Shown: positions 35,613-43,754, counted from the first letter of the stretch. The stretch: 64,000 nucleotides of DNA from Mucilaginibacter gracilis (GCF_003633615.1 NZ_RBKU01000001.1:3162001-3226000), one strand, 5' to 3'. Notes: generated by a model from the letters alone, not told the origin. Program-made: numbers and translations.

Positions 35613-35771
35613 TTAAATAAATATCGGTTTCACCTGCCGATTCGTGCCGGGTACCAGCAATGGTTTTGGTATGTTTTGGTTACGCTCTCTGATAGTTTTT
35701 TGGTATAGAAATGCGGCTTGTGCAAGTTCGTTCGGTGTTCAGTTTTTAACTGCTTCTGATATGTGTTTCAT
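35613..35771 (-). pseudogene. small ORF interrupted by an in-frame TGA
   Basis: From ATG (complement of 35769-35771) the frame reads MKHISEAVKN, TGA (35739-35741), then TPNELAQAAFLYQKTI and continues to TAA at 35613-35615. Both sides of the TGA read as one plausible amphipathic helical protein of about 52 residues. It is either a nonsense-inactivated phage gene or, less likely, a recoded stop. It sits in the 441-base gap 35407-35847, which otherwise holds only AT-rich sequence. Confidence 0.4.
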
Positions 35772-35847
35772 AGTTTATTATTTTGATAGCGATTGACAAA
35801 CCCCGGCAAATTGCAGCGGGGGCTTAATCTTTTTATTCAGTTAAAGA

Positions 35848-36189
35848 TTAGATTCTATTTTTTGCATTAATCAACATTCTATCGATTTTCTTATTTGTAT
35901 TTTTTCTTCGGTTTTCTTGGTCGCTAAGAATCATCTCTTTGCTGTTTAAAATTTTTAAAACTTTATCTGTGATAATTTTTTCAATTTTTGAATTTTGGAA
36001 ATAACATTTTTCTTTTGCTATTACAAAGTTTGAATTTTCAAATTCCAAAATAACTTTATAAGCACCAGTTGAGCCTATTTGAAACTTGTGGGAGATACCG
36101 TCAGAATAACAGCTTGATGACATATCAGATAATAATAATAACTCAGATATTCTTTCAGCTTCAATATCCATTTGTGACATAATCTTCAT
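35848..36189 (-). CDS. hypothetical phage protein
   Basis: A 113-residue protein with no recognised family. It is mixed alpha/beta (ISHKFQIGSTGAYKVILEFENSNFVIAKEKCYF), with a basic C-terminal tail (RRKNTNKKIDRMLINAKNRI) that could bind nucleic acid. It is flanked on both sides by CCCCGG-stem hairpins (35801 and 36216-36237). Early left-arm function is inferred from position only. Confidence 0.5.
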   Translation of the reverse strand: MKIMSQMDIEAERISELLLLSDMSSSCYSDGISHKFQIGSTGAYKVILEFENSNFVIAKEKCYFQNSKIEKIITDKVLKILNSKEMILSDQENRRKNTNKKIDRMLINAKNRI

Positions 36190-36215
36190 AGTTAGATGTA
36201 TTTAAGAGTTAATAA

Positions 36216-36237
36216 ACCCCGGCTACATTACCGGGGT
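36216..36237. repeat. CCCCGG-stem hairpin, one of several between left-arm genes
   Basis: ACCCCGG (36216-36222), loop CTACATTA, CCGGGGT (36231-36237). A near copy with loop CTTCATTA is at 36555-36574, and a variant is at 35800-35825. They lie between consecutive minus-strand genes and may act as terminators or processing sites. Confidence 0.6.
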
Positions 36238-36250
36238 AGAAATACTTTGA

Positions 36251-36535
36251 TTAGAATTTATCTTTATATTGTACTATTCTGTTAAGAATCATATTATAAG
36301 CATTAAAGGAGAATGGTTTAGTTGCAGAATTGGTTACCTTAAATAGAAATTCAATCGCTTCTTCATAACTATCAAAATGAAATTCGTAATCATAATTATG
36401 ATTTGCCTTTATAAATTTTTCATAAAGACCTTTAACATCTATTCCTAATTCTATAAATGGAACTTTTGGAATAATTAATTCCGAGTCTCTGTCTTTGTTT
36501 TCTGGATCTTCCGGGTTCGTGTTTTCGTTTATCAT
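36251..36535 (-). CDS. hypothetical acidic phage protein
   Basis: A 94-residue acidic protein with no recognised family. The N-terminal 25 residues are disordered and charged (NENTNPEDPENKDRDSE). The rest is likely helical (GLYEKFIKANHNYDYEFHFDSYEEAIEFLF). It is the most upstream gene of the minus-strand left arm, next to the large gene-free segment, so its promoter must lie in 36536-36760. Confidence 0.5.
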   Translation of the reverse strand: MINENTNPEDPENKDRDSELIIPKVPFIELGIDVKGLYEKFIKANHNYDYEFHFDSYEEAIEFLFKVTNSATKPFSFNAYNMILNRIVQYKDKF

Positions 36536-37665
36536 ATAGTTGTTTATTTATTTAACCGGCTTCATTACCGGGGTGTTTTTAAAAACGTAAGCTAAATTTA
36601 TCTTACAAAATAACCCCCTTAAACGACAATGGACAGGAGTTACCCTGTCCATCAATTCACACTTTAATCGTGTTCATATCGCTTAACCCCCATTCACTTA
36701 TCTTTTACACTTATCCGGGGGTATGTTGTTACTTTCAACGGTACAAAAGTGCAAAAAAGAACTGACATTTCCAAATTTTAACCAAATTAAATATGGTAAT
36801 TAATTCATTTAAAATAAATAATACTATGTAAAATTAATATTTGCAGTATATAATTCTGTAAACTAAATTTAGTTTAGGTTTTTTAATACCTAATTGAAAA
36901 TTTTTCAAATTCAAAATCCAAAACGCTACTACCATTATTCAAGGATTTAACTTGAAAAAAATTAAAAATATCATTTGATTTTTAAAGCCCTTTACCGGGC
37001 TTTTGTTTTAAGGAAAAACTATTTGAAAAATTTTCAGAATGCTTATATCAGTTGAGTGTAGATTTTAAATTTAAACGAAGTTTAAGCCTGTACAAACTAA
37101 AGGAATATATAATTGATAACATTATTCATTAGAAAGTTAACTAAGCTTAAATCAACTTAAATAAGATAGATATTGAATAAGTATATAGAATAAAATGTTC
37201 AGGTAATTGAAAGTAATTCTTCGCATAATTGAAGAATAATTTTCATCATTTGATTTAAATCTATTAAAACTGTAAGTTGAAATTATGCTTCGCATAGTTG
37301 AAGGATAAATTTATATTTAAAGTTCTATTCCCAAATATTTATGTATTCTATTCATTAACTTAAACTTCTATTTGAACAAGAAATAAGTTTCGCTATTGAA
37401 TTGTTTTTCAAAGTTGATGAAGTTATTGTTTAAGATATAAAATGCTTTATATCTAATCTAAATAATTTATTTTTTTTTAAGAAAATTCTTTCAGAAGTTG
37501 AAGGATTAATCTTTAATTTTATTCTTCAACCCCCGCCGGGGCTTAACCTTTATTTCTTCTTTTTCCCTCCGGGGGTTGCGGTACAAATACTAAAAAGAAA
37601 AAAGTACCAGTATACTATTATTAATCTTTTTTTACTTTTATCTTTTAACTATATACTTTATATTA

Positions 37666-37737
37666 TGGTACGAAATGTGGTACGAAATGTGGTACGAAAT
37701 GTGGTACACTTTATGGTACAAAATGTGGTACATTTTT
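37666..37737. repeat. six tandem 12-bp iterons (TGGTACGAAATG type)
   Basis: The exact 12-base period is TGGTACGAAATG three times, then TGGTACACTTTA, TGGTACAAAATG and TGGTACATTTTT. Inverted half-copies (TTGTACCAT, TTGTACCAT) follow at 37750-37770. Iterons next to an AT-rich tract and a putative replication gene are typical of initiator-binding origins. There are no spacers, so it is not a CRISPR array. Confidence 0.8.
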
Positions 37738-37943
37738 GATTTAATATAATTGTACCATCTTTTGTACCATAGTTCGGGGGATTCTTCAACTTGCTTTAGC
37801 AATATTTATTTTCTTCTTCAACTTGACTTTTTTTATTTGTAACCTATATTTGCTTATATAAATTATAATTATTATAAATAAAATAGTCTTTTTGAAAATT
37901 TAGATGTATTTATAATTAAATGAGCAATCATTGTTAAAACAAC

Positions 37944-38024
37944 GCAAGTGTAGGATACTACCAAATCTGTTCTACACTTGCTTATGCCTTGGTAGGGCAT
38001 TAAAGATTTGGTAAAAAGCATAAG
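37944..38024 (+). promoter_or_regulatory. interlocking hairpin / kissing-loop leader before the 38035 gene
   Basis: Stem 1 is GCAAGTGTAG (37944-37953) with CTACACTTGC (37972-37981). Stem 2 is ATGCC (37984-37988) with GGCAT (37996-38000). The loops are complementary: CTACCAA (37958-37964) with TTGGTAG (37989-37995). Alternative pairings are ACCAAATCT (37960-37968) with AGATTTGGT (38004-38012), and CTTATGC (37981-37987) with GCATAAG (38018-38024). The start codon follows 10 bases later. Confidence 0.65.
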
Positions 38025-38034
38025 TTTTAATAAA

Positions 38035-38898
38035 ATGATTATCAATGAAACTGAAGAAAAGAAAATAGTCTTCAACACCCCCTTAAATTTTAATGTAGCA
38101 AATTCATTTCCTGAATTTAGTTCTAAAGATATTCCGAAAATAGAATTTCTAATCAACCAGATTAATTATAAAGATAACGGTAGAGGTTATCAAGTACATA
38201 TAGTTAAACACGCTTGGAGTTTATGTATGAATAATGGTGAAATTACTTTTATTTTAGATAAACTGGTTTCTTTGAACATTATCAAGAAAACCAAAGATGG
38301 TAATCCGGGGATAGATAGTAATGCCTATTCAGTGGTTAAGCCTTATACCAATTCAAATTCAAATAAATCTTATTATTCAGTTGATGATTACCTTTTCCTA
38401 CAAAAACTTAAAGCTGACAAATGGGTAGCTATGGGTAAAGAGCATTCAGCCTACATTAAACCAGAACCTAAACCGAAGGTTAACAAGGTTAAAGTAACTT
38501 TAAACAGTAAGGCAGAAGCCAGAATAAAGCTATTAGAGGCTTTATTAATAGAAAACGGTATACCAGTACCATCTGAACCTATTATTCAATTGGATGAAGC
38601 TACCCCGGTGGTACAGTTAAAACCAGTATCAACCCCGGCTGTACCAATAGATAAAATATTACATAATTTCAATGATGAAGATTATTCATTAGACGAATTC
38701 GATGCTTTTTTTGAAGCTACATTTGATTTGAGGGAAGATAGTATAGCGGAACTATTAAGGCTTATGCCTATCAACTATAGGGTAAAGCCAATTGGACACG
38801 TAGTAATTGAAGTAGATGGTGTAGGTTATAGATTTTTCAATAATGCTACTGTTAAAATTATAGTATTTGAAGGAATAGAATTAATGCAGGTTGCCTAA
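38035..38898 (+). CDS. putative phage replication/regulatory protein
   Basis: From ATG 38035 the product has 287 residues; a TTG at 38008 is also in frame but lies inside the structured leader. Residues about 25-105 (FSSKDIPKIEFLINQINYKDNGRGYQV... to AYSVVKPY) resemble a winged-helix module of the kind found in phage replication proteins. A Pro/Lys-rich middle (KPEPKPKVNKVKVTL) and an acidic C-terminal domain follow. Replication initiation is inferred mainly from the adjacent iterons. Direct homology was not recognised. Confidence 0.5.
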   Translation: MIINETEEKKIVFNTPLNFNVANSFPEFSSKDIPKIEFLINQINYKDNGRGYQVHIVKHAWSLCMNNGEITFILDKLVSLNIIKKTKDGNPGIDSNAYSVVKPYTNSNSNKSYYSVDDYLFLQKLKADKWVAMGKEHSAYIKPEPKPKVNKVKVTLNSKAEARIKLLEALLIENGIPVPSEPIIQLDEATPVVQLKPVSTPAVPIDKILHNFNDEDYSLDEFDAFFEATFDLREDSIAELLRLMPINYRVKPIGHVVIEVDGVGYRFFNNATVKIIVFEGIELMQVA

Positions 38899-38932
38899 AA
38901 AATATTAACTTTACCAGTATAGAAATATCACA

Positions 38933-39157
38933 ATGAGTTTTGAACGGGATAAATATTATAGCTTAACTGAAATACTACAAGTATTCAATATAAGCCGTTC
39001 TAAGCTTCAATTACTTCTGAATCAATATAGCCCTGCTTGTATTGAAAATCGGATAACCTACGGGTCGTATTACAGCATTACGGCTAAATATTATCTGAAA
39101 TCAGATATTGAATTAATTGTTGAAAATCTTTATAAGATACCAAATCATAAAAAATAG
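38933..39157 (+). CDS. small helix-turn-helix protein (excisionase/MerR-like)
   Basis: A 74-residue protein whose first half, YYSLTEILQVFNISRSKLQLLLNQY, reads as a MerR/Xis-like helix-turn-helix. A wing-like segment follows (ITYGSYYSITAKYYLKSDIELIV). Such small proteins serve as excisionases or AlpA-like activators in prophages; which applies here is unknown. It is preceded by a CAATG start 34 bases after the putative replication gene. Its last 45 bases overlap the convergent gene at 39113. Confidence 0.55.
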   Translation: MSFERDKYYSLTEILQVFNISRSKLQLLLNQYSPACIENRITYGSYYSITAKYYLKSDIELIVENLYKIPNHKK

Positions 39158-39646
39158 TATTCCCAATAAAAAGCAATTTAAAAGTGATTTAGTCCTAATA
39201 ACACTTTCATTGCCTAAATCATCGACTTCTTTTTTATGTTTATCTATTAATTCTTGAATTTTAAGAGTTTCCCCCAATATATAGTAACTAAAATTGGAAC
39301 TTAAATGACTAATTTTATTAATGTTGAATATTCCTATAGTGAATGAAATTATCCAGAGAAGCAAACTCAAAATTATTAAGGTATCCCAATAATTAAATTT
39401 ATTATGAATGGTCAATGAGATTATAAATCCAATACAAGCGGCATTGATAGACAAAAGATAGTAGTAAAATGTTGCCGATGCATTCAAACTTCTAACGGTA
39501 TTGTCATCAATCCGTTTAAACGCATCTTTAAGTTTTTCGTCTTTGTCGGTTTGCGCTTTCGCAATAATGTCTATAACGTGTTTTTTAACATTATCACTAA
39601 TTGGTTTGTCTTTTGGCGTTTTAGGTTTTTGAAGCATAATAACCAA
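39113..39646 (-). CDS. multi-pass membrane protein, cargo gene
   Basis: A 177-residue protein with a charged N-terminal segment of about 50 residues and three hydrophobic segments: FYYYLLSINAACIGFIISLTI, TLIILSLLLWIISFTIGIF and LLNCFLLGILFFMIWYLI. The middle contains a coiled-coil-like stretch. The layout recalls SLATT-type or superinfection-exclusion membrane proteins, but no signature is decisive. It runs against the surrounding rightward genes, so it is probably an independently expressed moron. Confidence 0.6.
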   Translation of the reverse strand: MVIMLQKPKTPKDKPISDNVKKHVIDIIAKAQTDKDEKLKDAFKRIDDNTVRSLNASATFYYYLLSINAACIGFIISLTIHNKFNYWDTLIILSLLLWIISFTIGIFNINKISHLSSNFSYYILGETLKIQELIDKHKKEVDDLGNESVIRTKSLLNCFLLGILFFMIWYLIKIFNN

Positions 39647-39721
39647 ATTTAGAATTAAATAGTAATTATTTTAAAAAAAACGGGCACTTTCCAAAATAGC
39701 GTAGTATTTATAAATAAATAG

Positions 39722-39895
39722 ATGCACACAATGGAAGTACTACAATTACAAAATCACATCTTCATTAGCCGCCAACCTGATAGCTACTATATGATTGATA
39801 CCTCTAAAAAGGTAGTTAAAGCGATTGACGAAACCCGCTTTGACCTAATTAGCAACCTGATTGCTTTAACTCAGGATATTAAAGCTTTATCGTAA
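39722..39895 (+). CDS. short phage protein (about 54-57 residues)
   Basis: The frame opens at ATG 39722 (MHTMEVLQLQNHIFISRQ) or, more likely, ATG 39731, and ends with TAA at 39893-39895. The last base of the stop is the first base of the next gene's ATG (TAATG), so the two are translationally coupled. IFISRQPDSYYMIDTSKKVVKAIDETRFDLISNLIALTQ suggests a small alpha/beta fold. No family recognised. Confidence 0.6.
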   Translation: MHTMEVLQLQNHIFISRQPDSYYMIDTSKKVVKAIDETRFDLISNLIALTQDIKALS

Positions 39896-40344
39896 TGACT
39901 GCATTTGAGATACGTGAGGAAATTGGCAGGGATAAAGCCATTAAACTATTTCCAAACTACCAATTGGTAAAATCACCAGACTTGTTTTCGCATTGGGATA
40001 TATCAGGATGTACAACGAATGTAGCCGGGGAAACTAAAGAATTTCTTATAGAAGTAAAAGACCGGGATATAACTTCAAAAAGTGTACCTGATATTTTTAT
40101 GGAATGGTACAAATATCAAGAATTACTAAAACTATCAGAAGCAAATAATGATGCTGATATTTTTTATCTAAGTATGTTCAGTGATAACATAGCTTACATA
40201 TACAATCTAAAGAAATTGAAAGTAAGTGAACTTGTTTTAGAAGTAAGAAAAGTTAAAAAAACTACCGTAGAGGATAGCGAAATTATAGATAAGTTGATGG
40301 TTTTATTACCGTTCAACAAAGCCCAAATTAAAAAATTAAAATAA
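39895..40344 (+). CDS. PD-(D/E)XK-like phage nuclease (putative)
   Basis: A 149-residue protein. SHWDISGCTTNVAGETKEFLIEVKDRDI shows the Asp...Glu-x-Lys arrangement of PD-(D/E)XK nucleases, with the usual small beta-meander in between, and a following helix (IFMEWYKYQELLKLSEA). In phages such small enzymes act as resolvase-like or repair nucleases. The motif is visible, but the family assignment is inference. Coupled by TAATG on both sides within a run of small genes. Confidence 0.6.
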   Translation: MTAFEIREEIGRDKAIKLFPNYQLVKSPDLFSHWDISGCTTNVAGETKEFLIEVKDRDITSKSVPDIFMEWYKYQELLKLSEANNDADIFYLSMFSDNIAYIYNLKKLKVSELVLEVRKVKKTTVEDSEIIDKLMVLLPFNKAQIKKLK

Positions 40345-40574
40345 TGCCAAAAGAAACCAAACCAAATAAAATTAACGTTTTTAAATGGATTATACTTATT
40401 ACCATCTGTACCTTACTGTCATTAGAAGTAAATTTATTTCTTTCACAATTAGGAATTATAAGAGAATACCACATTTCTAATATACGTGTATTCTTAAATA
40501 TTGTTGGAAGCTTTTTATTCATACAATGTTTATGTGTGAGACATAATAATATTAGTAAATGGCTTCATAAATAA
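40344..40574 (+). CDS. small phage membrane protein
   Basis: A 76-residue protein with two hydrophobic segments (VFKWIILITICTLLSLEVNLFL and RVFLNIVGSFLFIQCLCV) and a basic C-terminus. Two-helix hairpin topology would suit a holin or an anti-holin, but so would an accessory membrane protein. It starts in the TAATG of the nuclease gene. Confidence 0.55.
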   Translation: MPKETKPNKINVFKWIILITICTLLSLEVNLFLSQLGIIREYHISNIRVFLNIVGSFLFIQCLCVRHNNISKWLHK

Positions 40575-40577
40575 ATT

Positions 40578-40829
40578 ATGATAGCAACATCTTTTTTAAT
40601 AGCAATTGCGGTAAACGGATTAATGATTAATCCGGGTTATCAATGGTTGTTACACAAACTAAAGTTAAAAAAACCTTTCAATTGTGTTTTGTGCCTTTCG
40701 TGGTGGGTGGGTGTTACTTACGCTGTAGCATCACTAAATATATTATCGGTAGTAATACCATTAGCTGCCAGTTTTTTGGCAGTTTTTCTACAAAGAATTT
40801 ACGATTCTTTGCCTTCAACCTTTAGATAA
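40578..40829 (+). CDS. small membrane protein with CxxC-W motif
   Basis: An 83-residue membrane protein. MIATSFLIAIAVNGLMI and YAVASLNILSVVIPLAASFLAVFL are the hydrophobic segments, separated by PFNCVLCLSWWVGV. The CxLCxxxWxG pattern is seen in a family of small phage and Bacteroidota membrane proteins (DUF1360-like) of unknown role. It is separated by three bases from the previous gene. Confidence 0.6.
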   Translation: MIATSFLIAIAVNGLMINPGYQWLLHKLKLKKPFNCVLCLSWWVGVTYAVASLNILSVVIPLAASFLAVFLQRIYDSLPSTFR

Positions 40830-40832
40830 TAA

Positions 40833-41600
40833 GTGGATTACGAAAAAAGAAAAAATGAAATACTAACTGATTTTTTTAACTCAGGACAGTTGAAGGTTAA
40901 AGTAGAAGGTGTACTAATTAAATTAGGAATTACACGTAAAACTGAATTGGTAAATGACAGTATGTCAGAGGTGTATTTTCAACTTTCCAAATACAATGCC
41001 GAAAAGCTGGTAACCGCTTTTGATAAAAATCCTAATAGCTTAATTGCTATCGCTGTAGTAATTACCAAAAGATTATACCGTTTTAAAACCCAAAATCCCG
41101 ACAATCCTAATAATAGTTATTTAACAAAAGTCTTACACGGTTCTAACTATAGACAATTAGAGTTTTTAAGCGTTACGGATGCTTATGATTCGGGCGAAGG
41201 AGATTATAGCGGTATCACTTTATTTGAAGTAGATACATTGAATGTAGCCGGGGAAAAGTGGGATAAAATCAAAGAACGTCTTACAACTACTGAAATTGAG
41301 TTTATAGATAAACTGATGGATGGGTTCAAATTTTATAAAAGAAAACCTACCAACGAGTTTAAAGAGTATAGAACATACGTGTTCAATAAAATCAAAAATA
41401 TGGACTTGAATAAACCAATGACGCCATTAGAAGAAATTAAAACCAAACTTGATATGCAGGATGTCAGAATGTTTGAAATAATGTATGATGAAGATTTTTC
41501 ATACAGGGAAAAAATAAAAATGTTAAAATTCACTGAAGCCCAATACCTGAGCCAAAGAAGAATTTTACTAAAGAAAATAAAAGCAATGAATATAAAATAA
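40833..41600 (+). CDS. sigma-70-like phage transcription factor (putative)
   Basis: A 255-residue protein starting at GTG 40833. NDSMSEVYFQLSKYNAEKLVTAFDKNPNSL is laid out like sigma region 2 (a helix followed by the fixed-spacing D...Y/W...F helix). The C-terminal FEIMYDEDFSYREKIKMLKFTEAQYLSQRRILLKKIKAMN is laid out like region 4. Divergent sigma-like proteins of this type occur in Bacteroidota phages. It is a good candidate for the activator of the late genes. Alternative: a non-sigma helical regulator. Confidence 0.5.
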   Translation: MDYEKRKNEILTDFFNSGQLKVKVEGVLIKLGITRKTELVNDSMSEVYFQLSKYNAEKLVTAFDKNPNSLIAIAVVITKRLYRFKTQNPDNPNNSYLTKVLHGSNYRQLEFLSVTDAYDSGEGDYSGITLFEVDTLNVAGEKWDKIKERLTTTEIEFIDKLMDGFKFYKRKPTNEFKEYRTYVFNKIKNMDLNKPMTPLEEIKTKLDMQDVRMFEIMYDEDFSYREKIKMLKFTEAQYLSQRRILLKKIKAMNIK

Positions 41601-41854
41601 TGACAGGCAAAGTATTTACCAAAATCTTCAACATAATCAACGCTAAAGTAGCCTTTGTTATTAGTAGATACCCTGATGATGAAACCCAAATTAATGATTG
41701 GTATTTGCAATTATTAGTTGATATAAAATCGGGGGATGTTATACACTATGTTGACTTCTTAACCTTACTAATAAGCTGGTTAGAACAAAAAGAAGATTAC
41801 GTAATGTGTGCCGACTTATTTAAACTAAAAAACAAAATTGAAAAATGGATTTGA
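41600..41854 (+). CDS. hypothetical phage protein
   Basis: An 84-residue, mostly helical protein with no recognised family (VDFLTLLISWLEQKEDYVMCADLFKLKNKIEKWI at the C-terminus). It starts at the TAATG overlap with the sigma-like gene and overlaps the next gene by ten bases, so the three are co-translated. Confidence 0.5.
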   Translation: MTGKVFTKIFNIINAKVAFVISRYPDDETQINDWYLQLLVDIKSGDVIHYVDFLTLLISWLEQKEDYVMCADLFKLKNKIEKWI

Positions 41855-42054
41855 AAGAAAAGATTGAGTCAGTATTTGATAAGATTGATTACTACCTAAA
41901 AAATAAAGAAGTAACGTTAACACCGGATGAGCGTAAACTGATACAAGAAATCATTAACGAATTAACTTTACCAGCCAGACGATATAATTTAGGTTGCGGA
42001 AGCTGCTTTGGGGAGATAGCAAAAATCATCAACGATTATCATAATCCAGTTTAA
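41845..42054 (+). CDS. hypothetical phage protein with CGSC motif
   Basis: A 69-residue protein. ERKLIQEIINELTLPARRYNLGCGSCFGEIAKIINDY places a GCGSC pair between two helices, which could bind a metal ion, but one pair is not enough for a zinc finger. Overlaps the preceding gene by ten bases and ends just before a convergent gene. Confidence 0.5.
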   Translation: MDLKEKIESVFDKIDYYLKNKEVTLTPDERKLIQEIINELTLPARRYNLGCGSCFGEIAKIINDYHNPV

Positions 42055-42056
42055 AA

Positions 42057-42377
42057 TCAACTGGTTGTTGGAAAAATATTTGCACTTAACAAACGATTAA
42101 TTACTAATAATAGGTAGTTAACAGTTTCAGTATAATGGATTTTCTTCAAAAATAAACTCGATTTAATTTCTGATATTATTTCAACTTTAGGTTCAACCTC
42201 TACAACAGCATATCCAACATATCCATATAGATTTATATCTGTTTCTTTTAAATCATTAACAGCATCCGTGAAATCGTAAAATATCATTTCAAGCTTTAAA
42301 GCATTGTCCTTTGAGTATATTAAAATCTTTTCAAGCTTGGCCTTTAATTGCTCAAATTCAATAAGTTTATCGTCCAT
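42057..42377 (-). CDS. hypothetical phage protein, cargo strand
   Basis: A 106-residue, likely helical protein (IEFEQLKAKLEKILIYSKDNALKLEMIFYDF) of unknown family. It opens a three-gene minus-strand cluster (42057-43754) that includes the methyltransferase. The cluster interrupts the rightward run between the middle genes and terminase, as typical for moron cargo. Confidence 0.5.
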   Translation of the reverse strand: MDDKLIEFEQLKAKLEKILIYSKDNALKLEMIFYDFTDAVNDLKETDINLYGYVGYAVVEVEPKVEIISEIKSSLFLKKIHYTETVNYLLLVINRLLSANIFPTTS

Positions 42378-42392
42378 AGTGCAAGATATGAA

Positions 42393-43169
42393 TTATTCTT
42401 TATTAAACTCAAAATCCACAATTTCACAGATAGGGCTAACACCTTTCCAGCTATCCCGGTAAACACTGGTATCAATCCCGATATTGAACTGATAATTAAA
42501 ACCAGTTTCGTTAATAAACTTTTGCACCTTGGCAGGTAAGCTTTGGCCGTGGGGGTTATAACCTTTGTTTGTTTGCCTTAAATCCATAAAATATGGTTGT
42601 CCTGAATATCTAAAAGGCGTTGAACCTTGCGGGAGTATGAAACAACCATAATCTGCTATTTTAGAAGCTATTTCTACCGTAATTAGGTCAAATTCACAAC
42701 CTTTGTATTTAAGGTCAGAACGTACACTTTCATCTATTCCGGGTTTGATTTTACCAAACGGTGGGTTACTTATACACTGGTCAAAATGGCCGAAGGATTG
42801 ATAATCAAAAATACTGCCGATAATCCAATTAGCTTCTGGTAGTAGCTTTTTACCTACTTCATAGTATATAGGATTCAATTCCACACAGGTAATATCTTTA
42901 CAATCTCTATAATGGTAGGCAACAAAAGCTAACATACCAATGCCAGCGCATAGGTCAATGGTCTTGGCATTATCATAAATATTTAGTGAGAAATCACGGG
43001 CTAAATCGAAAGGTGTAAAGAATGCACCAGCTTCACTATTTAATGATGTGGCTGATTCATTCCATTTTTCAAATACTATAAGTTTTTCTTCAAATGTTAA
43101 TGAATCTTTTTTAAGAAGTTCAACCGCTATATTATGTTTTTTAATTTGTGCTTTAGTAAGTTTTGACAT
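42393..43169 (-). CDS. orphan DNA adenine N6-methyltransferase
   Basis: A 258-residue SAM-dependent methyltransferase. AGAFFTPFDLARDF resembles the HsdM-type N-terminal motif. IDLCAGIGMLAFVAY is motif I, and CISNPPFGKIKPG is the catalytic NPPF motif IV for N6-adenine methylation. No target-recognition domain beyond about 90 residues and no restriction gene are present. A phage orphan methylase that protects the genome from host restriction is the simplest reading. The recognition site is unknown. Confidence 0.85.
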   Translation of the reverse strand: MSKLTKAQIKKHNIAVELLKKDSLTFEEKLIVFEKWNESATSLNSEAGAFFTPFDLARDFSLNIYDNAKTIDLCAGIGMLAFVAYHYRDCKDITCVELNPIYYEVGKKLLPEANWIIGSIFDYQSFGHFDQCISNPPFGKIKPGIDESVRSDLKYKGCEFDLITVEIASKIADYGCFILPQGSTPFRYSGQPYFMDLRQTNKGYNPHGQSLPAKVQKFINETGFNYQFNIGIDTSVYRDSWKGVSPICEIVDFEFNKE

Positions 43170-43229
43170 TTATCGTTTATAGATAAATAGTCTCCACATT
43201 TACAAAGTATTCCTTTTTTAAAAATATTA

Positions 43230-43754
43230 TTAATCCAGATGTAAGTAAATTGGAATATCATTGTCATTATAAGTTATATATCTTATAATGAAATCAGATT
43301 TCTTAATCCAAATATTCTTTGTAGGATTTTCAATTATTTCGTTATATGTTGGTGAATTAACATTATACATATAAAGTTCAAAGTCAGTTTCACTAAATAT
43401 ATTTGAAACCTTTATTTCACTTTTATCTAAATGAATTAGTTTTTCAATTTTGGACAGTTCAATAAGTGCAATTGGCTTTGATTGTTCGTTTAGATGTTCG
43501 GTAATCTTTAATATTTTATATTCCTTTTCTATATCAATAACGTATTTTACATTAACAGTTTGAAGTTCGCTGTAACCAGTAGCCAAAATTTTAATTTCTT
43601 CTTCACCTTCAGTAAATTCAATAACAATGCCGTTATTAAATTTATATGGACTGGTATGGGAATTTAATTCAACCTTGTCCCCACGTTCTATTGCATATTG
43701 ATTCATAGCTAAAGATAGCCAAAAAGTAATTAACCCCTCTCTTTTTTCTCGCAT
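43230..43754 (-). CDS. hypothetical phage protein, beta-rich
   Basis: A 174-residue frame; ATG 43706 (MNQYAIERGDKVELNSH) is the likelier start, giving 158 residues. IERGDKVELN and FNNGIVIEFTEGEEEIKILATGY suggest an SH3/KOW-like barrel at the N-terminus. The rest is of unknown family. It lies upstream of the methyltransferase on the same strand and 44 bases from the divergent terminase small subunit gene. Confidence 0.5.
   Translation of the reverse strand: MREKREGLITFWLSLAMNQYAIERGDKVELNSHTSPYKFNNGIVIEFTEGEEEIKILATGYSELQTVNVKYVIDIEKEYKILKITEHLNEQSKPIALIELSKIEKLIHLDKSEIKVSNIFSETDFELYMYNVNSPTYNEIIENPTKNIWIKKSDFIIRYITYNDNDIPIYLHLD

Larger units (their letters stand above)
36536..38034. other. 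1.5-kb gene-free, AT-rich segment; putative phage origin and control region
   Basis: No credible ORF on either strand. Structures seen are as follows. A perfect 9-bp hairpin, ATGGACAGG/CCTGTCCAT, lies at 36629-36652. CAACCCCC/GGGGGTTG pair at 37527-37534 and 37571-37578. Repeated CTTCGCATA(A/G)TTGAAG(A/G)ATAA words lie near 37216 and 37287. AATAAGTTTCGCTATTGA at 37382 repeats AATAAGCTTCGCTATTGA at 35421. Six iterons lie at 37666-37737 and an interlocking hairpin leader at 37944-38024. Divergent promoters for left-arm and rightward genes must be here. Confidence 0.6.

Noticed and set aside
37666..37737. Regular repeats that could suggest a CRISPR array
   Set aside because: The units are 12 bp and directly contiguous with no spacers, and no cas gene is near.
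42393..43169. Restriction-modification system
   Set aside because: Only a methyltransferase is present; neighbours show no nuclease motif, so it is called an orphan methylase.
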